Part shown: in pieces, positions 7,889 through 16,962 of the stretch
How the letters are laid out: each line of letters starts with the position of its first letter
Numbering within the stretch: the stretch's first letter is position 1
Assembly: GCF_001544015.1 (NCBI RefSeq)
Contig: NZ_AP014924.1
Span: 930,001-994,000, forward strand
DNA length: 64,000 bases
Direction: 5' to 3'
Source: Limnochorda pilosa
GTDB taxonomy: Bacteria > Bacillota > Limnochordia > Limnochordales > Limnochordaceae
The notes under the pieces: model-generated
The model's input: the letters and a program-made list of their open reading frames with translations, nothing else
What the model was told of the DNA's origin: nothing
Databases searched by the model: none
Translations under genes and position numbers: made by a program

Positions 7889-9309
7889 CCGAGGTGCCCG
7901 AATCCGCGCCGGCGGCCGGTCCGGCGCCGGAGCGACCCGGCGCGAAGATCGTGGTCCGGCATCTGCACAAGGTCTTCCGCCAAGGCGGCCGCCAGGTCAT
8001 GGCCCTGCAGGACGTCTCCCTCGCCATTCCCGAGGGCGAGTTCTGCGTCCTCATCGGGCCAAGCGGGTGCGGAAAGTCCACGCTGCTGCGCATCCTCGCC
8101 GGCCTCCAGCGGCCGACGGCCGGCACGGTGGAGATCCGCCCGGGCGACGAGACAAGACCCTTGAACGCCATGGTCTTCCAGGAGCAGGGGGTGCTGCCCT
8201 GGATGACCGTGGAGCAGAACGTGGCCTTCGGGCTCGAGATGCGGAAACTCCCCAGAGCGGACGTGCGCCGACGCACCGAGCGCTATCTGGAGAAGACGGG
8301 GCTCCTGCCCTTCCGCCATGCCTACCCCAAGGCGCTTTCGGGGGGGATGAAGCAGCGGGTGAGCCTGGCCCGGGCCTTCGTCACCGAGCCGGAGATCCTC
8401 CAGGTGATCGCGGATCTGGTGCTCCAGGGGAAGTTCCTCGAGGTGCTCCTGCCCAAGGGGGTGTATGCGAGTCTCCGGCAGTTGAACGTGGCCCGGCGTG
8501 AGCTCAAGGCGAAGCTGAGCAGCGGGAAGAACAGGCTCCATGCGATTCTCGACGAGTTCTTCCCGGAGTTCACGGACGTTTTCAAGGATCCCCTCGGTAT
8601 GGGAGCTTGGTGGGTCCTGGAGCACTGCCCGTTCCCGGACGACGTGCTCGCCCTCCCGCTGGAGGAGCTAACCCAGGGTCTAGGCCAGGCCAGCAGCAAG
8701 CGCCTGGGCCGTTCCAGGGCGGAAAAGCTGTTTGAGACAGCCTGGGAGTCGATCGGCGTGCAGGAAGGGCTGGAAGGGGCCAGGATGCGCCTGAGGAGCA
8801 CTCTGGCAGAGCTCCGGGTGTACAAGGAGCAGCTGGCCGAGGTGGAGACCGCCATGGAGCGGCAGCTGGAGGCGACGGGGGTGGCAGAGTACCTGCTCAG
8901 CATCCCCGGGATCGGGATGGTGCTGGCGGCAAGTTTCCTGGCGGAGACCGGAGATCTGAGCACGTACCGGAACTGGCGGCAGCTGCGGAACCTGGCGGGG
9001 CTCAATGTGAAGCAGAACAGCTCCGGGAAGCACAAGGGCAAGACGACGATCACCAAGCGAGGCCGTCCGGGATTGCGGGAAGTGCTCTATCAAGCGGCTA
9101 TCGGCGTCGCCCAACACAGCCCGGAGCTCCGGGGGCTGTATCACTACTGGCTGAGCCGGCCACAGAATCCGCTGAAGCCGAAAGCGGCGCTGGTCGCCCT
9201 GGGACTGAAGGTGCTGCGGGTCATGTTCGCCCTGGCGACGCGCAAGGAGTACTACGACCCGGCCAAGGTGCTGGGTGACGTGCGGAAGGCGCAGCTACGC
9301 GCTGCGTGA
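7885..9309 (+). pseudogene. truncated ABC ATPase fused in frame to IS110 transposase C-terminal half
   Basis: One 474-codon open frame. Residues 1-172 are an SsuB/TauB/NrtD-type ATPase: Walker A GPSGCGKST (58-66), Q-loop FQEQGVLPW, signature LSGGMKQR, and then VTEPEILQ. The Walker B LDEP and everything after are missing. From nt 8403 the sequence is that of the IS110 transposase found complete at 52315-53589, starting in the middle of its catalytic domain (VIADLVLQGKF). Without Walker B and the H-loop the ATPase is dead; the transposase part lacks most of its DEDD domain. The fusion is a scar of IS insertion followed by deletion. Confidence 0.93.
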
Positions 9310-9316
9310 ACCTTTG
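8403..9316 (+). mobile_element. IS110-family element remnant (5' end deleted)
   Basis: Collinear with 52683-53596: the stretch GGTGATCGCGGATCTGG starts the shared part in both places, and similarity ends just past the stop codon (AACCTT). The left end and first ~120 codons of the transposase are missing. Its C-terminal Tnp_20 part (IPGIGMVLAASFLAETGDL, NVKQNSSGKHKG) is intact. Confidence 0.9.
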
Positions 9317-10171
9317 CCGTCTCGGTGGGGGAAGCAGCACTCCTCCATTCGGCCCTCGAGCCCGCAACCGAGTACTGCACGCCCCACCGGCCCTCTTCAG
9401 GCAGAACGAAGGACTGTGCGGCCATGAGCCTGCGAGACATGATAGGGTTGCCGAGGGCTGCGACGGTCGGGGATCCCCCGAGACGGCGGTGTTTGCAGGA
9501 ACGATCCATCGATCCAAAAGAACGCGAGCGAACGCGATACCATGCGAGTTCGCGAGCATGAGAGACCTAAATCGCCAACCTGGAGATAGGAGGATCAGCG
9601 CCGTGCGCGCCACATCCGCGAGAGGGTTGCCGCGGCTCGCGTCGATCCAGTCGATGATGACCGGGTCCCGGTCGGTGAGGATCACATTGGCGGGATGAAA
9701 GTCGCCGTGGCAGAGTCGGTCACCGCCAGGCAGCCGAGCCATCGCGCCGAGTACGGCCTCGCGCTCCGCCTGCGAGAGCGGCGCGCAGCGGGCGATCTTC
9801 TCCCGCAGGAGCGTACGCTGATCGTGCAACCCGGGCGATCCTTCGTGCGCGTGCAGGTCGAGGTGCACCTCAGCCAGCCGAAGGGCCATCGGCTCGATCG
9901 TATCAGGGTCGCGCAGCACGGTCTCCATCATCGACAAACCGTCCACCCGTTCGAGGACAAGGCCCAGTCGTCCATCGAGCTCGATCCTGCTGCCGACGGC
10001 CGGTACGGGGAGCCCGATGGCGTGAGCCGCGGACGTCTTCCGCTGCTCGGACTCTACCGTCCGCGGCGAGGTGCCCGGACGGTAGAGCTTGAGGACACGG
10101 CCCTCGCCCCAAGGGTGGACGTCCGCTGTTCGGCCGGACGCGATGGGGTTAGCTGGTTCCCGTGAGCTCAT
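9221..10171 (-). CDS. APH/choline-kinase-like phosphotransferase, 3' end replaced
   Basis: Frame of 316 codons. Residues 1-~200 form a phosphotransferase fold: Brenner motif HGDFHPAN (155-162) and Mg-binding IIDWIDA (172-178). After about residue 205 the sequence loses family character, and the frame ends inside the IS110 remnant on the opposite strand. The natural C-terminus was therefore lost at the junction near 9317. Substrate unknown (aminoglycoside- or sugar-type kinases share this fold). Probably inactive or altered. Confidence 0.7.
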   Translation of the reverse strand: MSSREPANPIASGRTADVHPWGEGRVLKLYRPGTSPRTVESEQRKTSAAHAIGLPVPAVGSRIELDGRLGLVLERVDGLSMMETVLRDPDTIEPMALRLAEVHLDLHAHEGSPGLHDQRTLLREKIARCAPLSQAEREAVLGAMARLPGGDRLCHGDFHPANVILTDRDPVIIDWIDASRGNPLADVARTALILLSPGWRFRSLMLANSHGIAFARVLLDRWIVPANTAVSGDPRPSQPSATLSCLAGSWPHSPSFCLKRAGGACSTRLRARGPNGGVLLPPPRRQRFTQRVAAPSARHPAPWPGRSTPCASPGRT

Positions 10172-10533
10172 GATCTGCGCACCAACCTATCGGAACTCGG
10201 GTCGGTTCCCGAAAGACGGACCCGTGGCCGAGCGGGCCAGACGGAAAGATCGTTCGGTCCATACCGAAGCAAGGGACCTGCGTCACGGCCATTCACCTCT
10301 GACGACTCAACCGGTCTGGCCACGGGCAAGCACCTCACCAGCGCCATCTCGACCATCAGCGCCACGAAGGGCAAGAGGCCGGTTACCATGAACTTCCCCG
10401 GAATGAATACCAGGGGAAGATGCCACAACCACCACAGGAAGCCCAGAACCAGGCTCGAAACCAACGCGTTGAAGCGTCTCTGCAGGCGGGGAAGCGCGTA
10501 GCCACGCCAGCCACCGGCCGGGGTTCTCTGCAT
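10168..10533 (-). pseudogene. CPBP-family intramembrane protease fragment
   Basis: Contains GWRGYALPRLQRRFNALVSS and LWHLPLVF, the hallmark stretch of CPBP (Rce1-like CAAX) membrane proteases. The upstream EE motif and all N-terminal helices are absent, and the tail runs into non-homologous sequence that overlaps the phosphotransferase start by 4 bp. A leftover piece, not a working gene. Confidence 0.7.
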
Positions 10534-10539
10534 CGCGCC

Positions 10540-10793
10540 AGCGTCTGCGGCCCCCAGACCACGGTGACGAGGACGGCGGCGCCTGCCACGATCAGTGGGG
10601 CAAGCGTCTCAACCTCGGCCTCTACGCTGGCCAGACCGCAGGGCGATGCGTTCTCGAATGATTCGACCACGATCCGTAGCTTCCTGCCTCGCTTCCGGGG
10701 CCTCCATCGGGCGACCGCTTCGCCGTCAACGAGCAGGACCCCCCGATTTCCGGAACACAGTTGACCCGGGACAGGCTCATGTCCAAGGAGCAC
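10540..10793 (-). pseudogene. C-terminal scrap of an AlkZ/YcaQ-like winged-helix protein
   Basis: In the frame ending at 10793 the residues GVLLVDGEAVARWRPRKRGR followed by KLRIVVESF, and later LAPLIVAGA, resemble the C-terminal part of the HTH_42 family (AlkZ/YcaQ DNA glycosylases). The rest of the gene is missing; past ~10540 the sequence changes to the CPBP fragment in another frame. Confidence 0.5.
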
Positions 10794-10963
10794 TGGACCT
10801 CGCGGCCGCTTGCGGCCAGAATGTTCGCGGAAGGGTGATGCGTCGCGGCGTCCACCGCTCCATGGGAAGACGCGTCTTCAGCGCACCAGCGAGTGGCCGT
10901 CGGCGTCGACGCCCTGTCAGCGGTGGCTCTTCCGCCGGAGTGAACCGATCGGAGGTGGTAGGG

Positions 10964-12160
10964 ATGTCTCTCTCATGGCAAGGCAGCCGCACCGTGGGCC
11001 GCCTTCGTCCGGTGCTGCTGGCCGCGCTCGTACTCCCCGCGCTCCTCCTGGCTCGGCAACCCACGTTCAAGGCTTCCGAACTTTCCGGCCTGCGGCTCGA
11101 GCCTCTTGACGCGAGCTTCGTTCAACCTGTCCACATCACCCACGCCCCTGGCGACCCGCGCCATCTATGGATCGTAGAACAGCGGGGCACGATCCGGGTG
11201 TACGATCTCGAGTCGGACTCGCTCTTGAACACGCCGTTCCTCTCGATCCCCGACCGGATCTCGACGGGCGGCGAGCGAGGCCTGCTCAGCCTCGCCTTTC
11301 ATCCAGACTTCCCGTCCAACGGGCGCTTCTTCGTCAACTACACGGACCGAGCCGGTCACACGCAGGTGGTGGAGTACCGGGTCGGGGCGAGCCCCCTGGA
11401 GGCAGATCTGGCCTCCGCCCGGCGGATCCTCCGGATCGAGCAGCCGGCGGCCAACCACAACGGTGGCATGATGGCCTTCGGTCCCGACGGCTACCTCTAC
11501 ATCGGCACCGGCGACGGGGGACGAGCGAACGACCCCTGGGGAAACGGCCAGAATCCCGGCGTCTTGCTGGGGAAGCTCCTGCGTCTCGATGTTGACGGAG
11601 GCAGCCCCTACGCGGTGCCGGCCGACAACCCGTTCGTCGGGCAGAGCGGCGCCCGCGGCGAGATCTGGGCCCTGGGTCTGCGGAACCCCTGGAAGTTCTC
11701 CTTCGACCGGGCAACAGGCGATCTGTACATCGCCGACGTGGGTCAGAACGCGTGGGAAGAGATCAACTTTCAACCCGCCGGAAGCGCGGGAGGCCAGAAC
11801 TACGGCTGGAACCGGATGGAGGGCACCCACTGTTTCCCGACCGGAAGCTGGTGTGATAGGAACGGCCTGACGCTGCCCGTCGCGGAGTATCCGAATCGCA
11901 GCGAGGTGGGCTGTTCCATCACGGGCGGCTACGTCTACCGCGGCGAGGCCATCCCCGAGCTGTACGGTTCCTACCTCTTCGCCGACTACTGCACCGGCCG
12001 CATCTGGGCCATGCCGGCCGGACCGGCGGGGACCTACAGCGAGCAGATGGATCGAGCCGGGGAGACGTGGCCCTATCAGGAGCTCCTGCGCACTCCGCAC
12101 ACGACCACCGCGTTCGGCGAGGATCTTCATGGTGAAGTGTACGTCGCCCACCACGGGTGA
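10964..12160 (+). CDS. secreted PQQ-dependent aldose sugar dehydrogenase-like beta-propeller
   Basis: 398 residues. Start ATG 10964 with GGAGGTGG at 10951-10958. Signal peptide (hydrophobic RPVLLAALVLPALLLA). Six-bladed propeller of the soluble glucose/sorbosone dehydrogenase family: GERGLLSLAFHPDF, NHNGGMMAFGPDGYLYIGTGDGG, GLRNPWKFSFD, ADVGQNAWEEI. These carry the usual PQQ and Ca-binding His/Asn/Gly positions. The protein ends at HHG, a few residues short of the usual final strand, so a small 3' lesion is possible. Oxidises sugars outside the membrane if PQQ is available. Confidence 0.85.
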   Translation: MSLSWQGSRTVGRLRPVLLAALVLPALLLARQPTFKASELSGLRLEPLDASFVQPVHITHAPGDPRHLWIVEQRGTIRVYDLESDSLLNTPFLSIPDRISTGGERGLLSLAFHPDFPSNGRFFVNYTDRAGHTQVVEYRVGASPLEADLASARRILRIEQPAANHNGGMMAFGPDGYLYIGTGDGGRANDPWGNGQNPGVLLGKLLRLDVDGGSPYAVPADNPFVGQSGARGEIWALGLRNPWKFSFDRATGDLYIADVGQNAWEEINFQPAGSAGGQNYGWNRMEGTHCFPTGSWCDRNGLTLPVAEYPNRSEVGCSITGGYVYRGEAIPELYGSYLFADYCTGRIWAMPAGPAGTYSEQMDRAGETWPYQELLRTPHTTTAFGEDLHGEVYVAHHG

Positions 12161-12230
12161 GCGCGTGCGCAACGCCGCGTCACGTCAAGACTCGAGACGC
12201 TGCGGCGGGGAGGTGCGCCCGGGAGTGAAC

Positions 12231-12653
12231 CTAACTCAGCACGGACTTGAAGTGGTAACTCGAGAGCGTCATCCCTTCGCGCTCATCGAACCGGTGCGCA
12301 TCGGTACGCTGGACTCCAGAGTCGAGATGAAGCTGGTGACAGCCCCGGGACTTCGCCGTATCACGAAGCCACCGGAGCAAGAGAGCCCCATACCCTCTGG
12401 AGCGGAACGCGGCGGCTGTGACGAGGTCGTTGACGTAGAGAAACCTCCCCCACGCGAGGTTCTCCCCGACGCGGAAACCGGCGACAGCAACGGGCCTCCC
12501 GTCCTCCTCGACGTAGGCGAGCTCATAACCCCCCGCCTGCTGTGCACGGATGCGAGCCACGAAATCCTCTCTTCGAAGATGCGTCCGGAGCTCTGCCATC
12601 ACCGGGAAACATGCTTCGATCTCAGCATCGGATCGTGCGATCTTCGGTTGCAA
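12231..12653 (-). CDS. GNAT-family N-acetyltransferase
   Basis: 140 residues. TTG 12653 chosen since GGAGG lies 8 nt upstream; an ATG nearby is out of frame. Core: YVNDLVTAAAFRSRGYGALL contains the acetyl-CoA-binding R-x-x-G-x-G/A loop; the tail HLDSGVQRTDAHRFDEREGM is the conserved final alpha/beta segment. Acceptor unknown. Lies downstream of the MATE gene on the same strand. Confidence 0.85.
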   Translation of the reverse strand: MQPKIARSDAEIEACFPVMAELRTHLRREDFVARIRAQQAGGYELAYVEEDGRPVAVAGFRVGENLAWGRFLYVNDLVTAAAFRSRGYGALLLRWLRDTAKSRGCHQLHLDSGVQRTDAHRFDEREGMTLSSYHFKSVLS

Positions 12654-12790
12654 CTTCCATGCCTCCTGGTCCTGACGCCCTCTCCCAACGGCAAGCAGAA
12701 CAGGTATGGCGGCAAGGATCCGTACGGCCACGACGTCACGCTCGATGGGAGAGCGTGCCGCGGCCGGGGCGCGCCGCGGCCAGGCCGAGC

Positions 12791-14203
12791 CTACGCCGGC
12801 GACGCCTGCGAGCCCGCCACCACCTTCCTTCGCCAGTTGCCGGTCCGGTAGTACAACCAGTTCAGAAGCAGGCCCAGGGAAGTGCTGATCAGGATCGACC
12901 ACCACGTGCCCGAGACACCCCAACCGAGCATGTACGAGAGGAACCACGCCAGGGGCAGGCGGACGACCCAGAGCGTGACGAAGCTGATGATCATGGAGGC
13001 GAACGTATCCCCCGCGCCCCGCAGCACGCCGGTAAGGATGAACATCAACGCGAGCGGGACGTAATTGAGCCCGACGATGCGCAAGTACCTGGCCCCTTCG
13101 TCGAGCACGGCCGCGTCTTGGGTGAAGACCTGGATGAGAGAGACGGGCTCCAGCACTGCGATCAACGTCATCAGCCCGGTGATGCAGACGGTCAGGATGC
13201 TGGCCCACCCAACGATCTCCCGTACCCGCTCCTGCCTGCCCGCACCCAGGTTCTGCCCCACCAGAGCAGTGACGGCGAGACTGATGGACATGGCGGGCAG
13301 GAAGGCAAACTGGTCGAGCCGCCCTGCGGCCCCGAAGGCCGCTACGACGCCCGGTCCGAACGTGTTGACCAGCGAGGCGACGACGACCATGCTGAAGGAG
13401 ACGATCGAAGACTGCAGGGCGGCCGGTACACCGATGGTGAACAGCTTACCGGCCAAGGACCCGTCCAGCCGCCACTCGTCCCGTTGCGTCGGGATCAGGT
13501 TGGTATGGCGTGCGATGTAGCGAACCGCCAGCCCGGCCGCCAGGGTCTGGGCAATGACGGTCGCCCAGGCGACGCCGCCAATGCCCATCGCTGGTATCGG
13601 ACCCCAACCGAGGATGAGGAGCGGGTCGAGAAGGATGTTGAGCACGGTCGCGTACACCAAGAAGCGCAACGGGGTCCGTGAGTCCCCCAAGCCTCGGAGG
13701 ATGGAGCTGAGCACGTTGTAGAGGAACATGGGGATGAGCCCGAGCAAGAAGAGGCCCAGGTACAAGGAGGCCGGCTCCAGGAGCTCGGACGGCGTCCGCA
13801 TCAGCCGCAAGATGGGGACCCGGTAGGTGAACCCGACCACGGTGGAGATGAGCCCCAAGGCGACGGTCAGCATGAGTGAGTTGGCGACGGTGCGACGCAC
13901 TTGATCTTCGTCCCTCGCGCCGCGGTATTGGGCGACGAGGGTGGTCGTCGCCATGGTCAGGCCCATGATGAGGGCCACCAGGGCAAAGATCACGGGAAAG
14001 GCGATCGAGACAGCACCAAGCGCTTCAGCTCCGAGGAAGCGGCCTACCCAGAAGCTGTCGACCGTGTTGTACAACGCCTGAAACAGATTGCCGACGAACA
14101 TGGGCCATGAAAAGGCGAGAATGTGCTGCCAGATGCTGCCCGTCGTGAAGTCCCTCATGCGTCGTCCGGCACTGCCTGCATGACGCGGTTCCTGCCTTCT
14201 CAT
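12791..14203 (-). CDS. MATE-family multidrug efflux transporter
   Basis: 470 residues, 12 hydrophobic helices, with family-typical SWPMFVGNLFQALYNTVDSF and later GAAGRLDQFAFLPAMSIS. ATG 14203 has AGGAG 5 nt upstream; ATG 14158 is an alternative. Exports drugs or metabolites using Na+ or H+. It lies just beyond the distal end of the integron and has its own extended -10, so it is probably a resident gene, not a cassette. Confidence 0.93.
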   Translation of the reverse strand: MRRQEPRHAGSAGRRMRDFTTGSIWQHILAFSWPMFVGNLFQALYNTVDSFWVGRFLGAEALGAVSIAFPVIFALVALIMGLTMATTTLVAQYRGARDEDQVRRTVANSLMLTVALGLISTVVGFTYRVPILRLMRTPSELLEPASLYLGLFLLGLIPMFLYNVLSSILRGLGDSRTPLRFLVYATVLNILLDPLLILGWGPIPAMGIGGVAWATVIAQTLAAGLAVRYIARHTNLIPTQRDEWRLDGSLAGKLFTIGVPAALQSSIVSFSMVVVASLVNTFGPGVVAAFGAAGRLDQFAFLPAMSISLAVTALVGQNLGAGRQERVREIVGWASILTVCITGLMTLIAVLEPVSLIQVFTQDAAVLDEGARYLRIVGLNYVPLALMFILTGVLRGAGDTFASMIISFVTLWVVRLPLAWFLSYMLGWGVSGTWWSILISTSLGLLLNWLYYRTGNWRRKVVAGSQASPA

Positions 14204-14265
14204 GGGTCTCCTGTGATCTCCTCATGCTTCCCTCGGTTAGAAAGGCACCAAGCGGTTACTCGTAC

Positions 14266-14274
14266 AGTATACCA
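14266..14274 (-). promoter_or_regulatory. extended -10 promoter for MATE
   Basis: Minus strand TGGTATACT, the same extended -10 as at 6850-6858. It gives a leader of about 55 nt to ATG 14203. No clear -35. Confidence 0.5.
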
Positions 14275-14295
14275 CGCCTGCCGAGTCCCGACCTC

Positions 14296-14325
14296 GCCTG
14301 ACAGCGCAGGTCCGGCTTGTTAGCC
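14296..14325 (-). repeat. attC-like half-site A (distal end of array)
   Basis: GCCTGAC (14296-14302) and GTTAGCC (14319-14325) bracket 16 bp. The GCTTGTTAGSC edge matches other sites but the long left arm is missing, so recombination competence is doubtful. Confidence 0.5.
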
Positions 14326-14336
14326 GCCCGCAAGCT

Positions 14337-14909
14337 TCACAGTTCACTCAGTACGATCCGCCTGAACTCTGCGTCTGTCGCCGTACCAACGTAAAGACCC
14401 GGGCGGCCCGACGACAAGTAGTACGTGAGCTTCTTTTCAAATACGAACTGCCCATCAACATACACCTTGATGATGCTGCCGCGAACATCTACACGTGCCC
14501 TAAACCATGCGTCCGCCGGGATCCGTACGGTTCCCTTCTCCTGAGTCGCGTACGCTTCTGTCCACCACGGGACAATTCCGTGGGCGACAGGTAGGTAGGC
14601 AACTGTCGAGCCGCGTTCAGCACCCGGCATGAACCAGACGACTTCGTAGTTTCTTAGGTCCTGCGCTCGGATAGCGAACCCAAACCAACCCGCCCCGTCT
14701 TGAGACAGGTGATTCGCAACAAATCGCATCTCCGATTCCATCGAGTAGTCGTTCCCGGCATAATCGATGAGAGCAACCTGACCTCCCATGTGGTCCACAT
14801 CCGTGTTCCCGAGAAGCTGAAGAACGGGCTCCTCTCGAGACTCGTCTACCCTCCACAGCTTGGAACTGACCTCAAGGCTCAACGTCCTCAAGCGAAGCAT
14901 CTCGCTCAC
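14337..14909 (-). CDS. cassette 13: LamG/DUF1080-like beta-sandwich protein
   Basis: About 190 residues. GTG 14909 chosen because GGAGGGG lies ~7 nt upstream; TTG 14882 is an alternative. Sequence features YSMESEMRFVANHL, GAGWFGFAIRAQDLRNYEVVW, ADAWFRARVDVRGSIIKVYV and GRPGLYVGTATDAEFRRIVL give the strand pattern of concanavalin-A-like/DUF1080 domains that bind or cut carbohydrates. No signal peptide, so it acts in the cytoplasm or only binds. Last cassette of the array. Confidence 0.6.
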   Translation of the reverse strand: MSEMLRLRTLSLEVSSKLWRVDESREEPVLQLLGNTDVDHMGGQVALIDYAGNDYSMESEMRFVANHLSQDGAGWFGFAIRAQDLRNYEVVWFMPGAERGSTVAYLPVAHGIVPWWTEAYATQEKGTVRIPADAWFRARVDVRGSIIKVYVDGQFVFEKKLTYYLSSGRPGLYVGTATDAEFRRIVLSEL

Positions 14910-14930
14910 AGACACCCCTCCTCGAAGTAC

Positions 14931-14963
14931 GGCTGACGGCCTCGCTGCAGCTGCCTGTTAGGT
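14931..14963 (-). repeat. attC-like half-site B
   Basis: GTTAGGT (14957-14963) with GGCTGAC at 14931-14937. An alternative full-length reading uses GCTCAAC at 14877-14883, which would place the next gene's start inside the attC. The stop TAA of cassette 12 lies in the box. Confidence 0.45.
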
Positions 14964-15527
14964 ACCCCATCCCCTGGCCGCGCGGAGGGCGCTGTCCGGC
15001 GGAAGGTCCATCGCCTTCATCTCCCGGACCAAGAACTGGGCAAGGGCGACGAGGAGGTACGTGACGGCGATGACGGTGTAGGCGCCCCTCAGGCCGGTCG
15101 CCTCCGCGGCGTACCCGCCGATCATGGGCCCCAACGGCATGGCCATCCAGGCCAGGGCTCTCGTCATGCCGAAGACCCTGGCCCGCATCTCCAGGGGCAC
15201 CCTCTCCTGCATGACGGTGTAGATGATCGGGTTGAGCGGGCCGCTGCCCAACCCCATCAACACGGCCAGCCCGATCATGAACGGCAGGGGCGGCAGTTGG
15301 GCCAGCGCCAGTTGCGGTACAGCAGCCACGAGCCAGGCGGTGAGGTAGACCCACCGCCGGGAGAAGCGGGGTCCGACGGCGGCGTAGAGGGCGGCTCCGA
15401 CGATGGAGCCCGCGGCGTGCGCGGAGATGAGGGCACCCAGCGCTTTATGTTGCGGCCCGGTCACTTGCTCGCCCCCCTGGGCGGTCCCGTCTTGCGACGG
15501 CGGGGACTTTATCCTCGGAGCTTTCAC
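14958..15527 (-). pseudogene. cassette 12: MFS transporter, C-terminal half only
   Basis: 189 codons, about five helices (AAGSIVGAALYAAVGPRF, PFMIGLAVLMGLGSGPLNPI, MRARVFGMTRALAWMAMPLGP). This is the back half of a 12-helix major facilitator of the macrolide/siderophore-exporter (MFS_3) kind. The front half is absent and the GTG at 15527 has no RBS. Broken cassette; the adjoining site C is also degenerate. Confidence 0.75.
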
Positions 15528-15616
15528 TGAAGCGGTTGCCCTGCCTTCAGCGTCCGATTCGCTACGTGGCTATCAGGCTGTTGCCACGGCCGATCCTTCC
15601 CCGGCTGGAGATAGGT

Positions 15617-15647
15617 GGTTACGGGCTGCACGATACGCTTGTTAGGA
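15617..15647 (-). repeat. attC-like half-site C
   Basis: The right edge GATACGCTTGTTAGGA is typical of the array's attC family, but no matching GCCTAAC arm is found within 100 bp to the left. Truncated site. Confidence 0.5.
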
Positions 15648-15653
15648 CTTCTC

Positions 15654-16220
15654 TCATTTCGATCCGTTCACCATTCGAGCCGTGTATGCCTCGACGGATT
15701 CCTTGAGCTTACGTGCGGCCGCCTCTACGTTCAGGCCTGTGATGTCAATGCGTAGGTGGGCACGCTTATATGTCCTGCCGAAGTATGCCATGTCCTTCTT
15801 GATCTCCCTCAGGTACAGGCGTCTGTCCGTGGCGGTCAACTTCCGTTTGATCGGACGTGAGTCGATATCGTAGAAGGTGAGCCGTTCCAGGATGTTCTCC
15901 GGCTTGTCCCAGAGTACCACAACCGGCCCGGATGATCGCTTGATAGTTCGCAGGAACCCTCCCATGAGTCCACTCGGCAGGAGGGCGATCAAGCTGTGTT
16001 GGCTTTCAGGGCGTGCCAACAGGTTATCCAGGGCTTTCGCTGCCTCGTCGCGATAGGAGTGAGGAGTCAGGAACCGCGCCTGCAGCCGTTCGATACTCGT
16101 GTTGAAGAAGGTCTCGATCTCGTGATCCAGATCGAAGAAGTCGAGCCCCATAAGAGCGGCCGCTCTCCCGCCGATCGTTGTCTTACCAACGCACGAAACC
16201 CCTGTCACGAATAGCCGCAC
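15654..16220 (-). CDS. cassette 11: shikimate-kinase-like P-loop kinase
   Basis: 188 residues from GTG 16220 (GGGGTG 6 nt upstream). Walker A GVSCVGKTTIG (7-17), then FFDLDHEIE, where shikimate/gluconate kinases bind substrate. The later part (GGFLRTIKRSSGPVVVLWDK and REIKKDMAYFGRTYKRAHLRID) fits the kinase fold with a C-terminal lid. Not a housekeeping aroK: that gene is normally in the core genome. Substrate unknown. Flanked by sites C and D. Confidence 0.7.
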   Translation of the reverse strand: MRLFVTGVSCVGKTTIGGRAAALMGLDFFDLDHEIETFFNTSIERLQARFLTPHSYRDEAAKALDNLLARPESQHSLIALLPSGLMGGFLRTIKRSSGPVVVLWDKPENILERLTFYDIDSRPIKRKLTATDRRLYLREIKKDMAYFGRTYKRAHLRIDITGLNVEAAARKLKESVEAYTARMVNGSK

Positions 16221-16250
16221 TCAGAACACCCCGCGGGATTCTGCTGATAG

Positions 16251-16340
16251 TCCTAACGTCCTTGCGCATCAGCGGCGGCACGCTCACGCTTCAATCGACG
16301 CTCCCCGCCATGACCCGTCCGCTGGATACGCTTGTTAGAC
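16251..16340 (-). repeat. attC D
   Basis: TCCTAAC (16251-16257) to GTTAGAC (16334-16340), 90 bp; inner arms GCGCATCAGCGGCGGC and GTCCGCTGGATACGCTT pair imperfectly. Confidence 0.85.
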
Positions 16341-16350
16341 GGACGCCTTA

Positions 16351-16851
16351 TCAGCACAATTTAAGAACCATGACTTCCTCAAACAGATTTGAACCCGGAC
16401 GCAAAGGCAACCTGACCCCGGTGCCAATGAACCCGGAAGACAGATAGAGTCGTTTGGCCTCGTCGTTTCCTTCGGTAACGTGGAGAATAACCTCCGAGAC
16501 CCCTTTTGATCTCGCCCAGTCAATGGCGGCATCAACTAATGCCCTCCCAACCCCCAGGCCACGTTCGCTTGGCATCACCCACATCGAGAAAAGACCTGCT
16601 TGGGACGCGTCGCCCTCTGAAGGGCCGACGCGTGCCATGCCGACGGGACGGCCATCGCGTTCAGCCAGCAGGAAATCCCGATCGGCCAAGCTACTGGAAG
16701 CTATCAATTCCGTCCAGTGGGAATCGATCTGCTGTCTCTCACCATCCAACGTACTCCCAAACGCGTTAGGCGAGTCAGCAAGTGCCTGCAGCCGTAACGA
16801 CTTCCAAAGCTGCCATTCATCGGGGAGAAAGCTTCGAATCAGCGTAACCAC
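16351..16851 (-). CDS. cassette 10: GNAT N-acetyltransferase
   Basis: 166 residues from GTG 16851 (AGAGGTG 6 nt upstream; starts further out lie in attC E). GNAT core FSMWVMPSERGLGVGRALVD (acetyl-CoA loop) and EVILHVTEGNDEAKRLYLSSGF. Small-molecule or protein acetylation; acetyltransferases are among the commonest integron cargo, including antibiotic-modifying types, but the acceptor cannot be told. Confidence 0.88.
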   Translation of the reverse strand: MVTLIRSFLPDEWQLWKSLRLQALADSPNAFGSTLDGERQQIDSHWTELIASSSLADRDFLLAERDGRPVGMARVGPSEGDASQAGLFSMWVMPSERGLGVGRALVDAAIDWARSKGVSEVILHVTEGNDEAKRLYLSSGFIGTGVRLPLRPGSNLFEEVMVLKLC

Positions 16852-16871
16852 CCCGCTCACCTCTCCGTTCC

Positions 16872-16962
16872 GTCTAGCGTCTTTGCGTATCACCGGCGGC
16901 GCGCATGGGTGTCAAATGAAGCGCCCCGCCTTCACCCCGTCCGGTGAATACGCTTGTTAGGT
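16872..16962 (-). repeat. attC E
   Basis: GTCTAGC (16872-16878) to GTTAGGT (16956-16962), 91 bp, arms GCGTATCACCGGCGGC and CGTCCGGTGAATACGCTT. Confidence 0.85.

Noticed and set aside
12229-12235. ACCTAAC at the end of the GNAT gene as another attC
   Set aside because: No GTTAGGY partner or inverted arm nearby; the MATE gene lies between it and the array.
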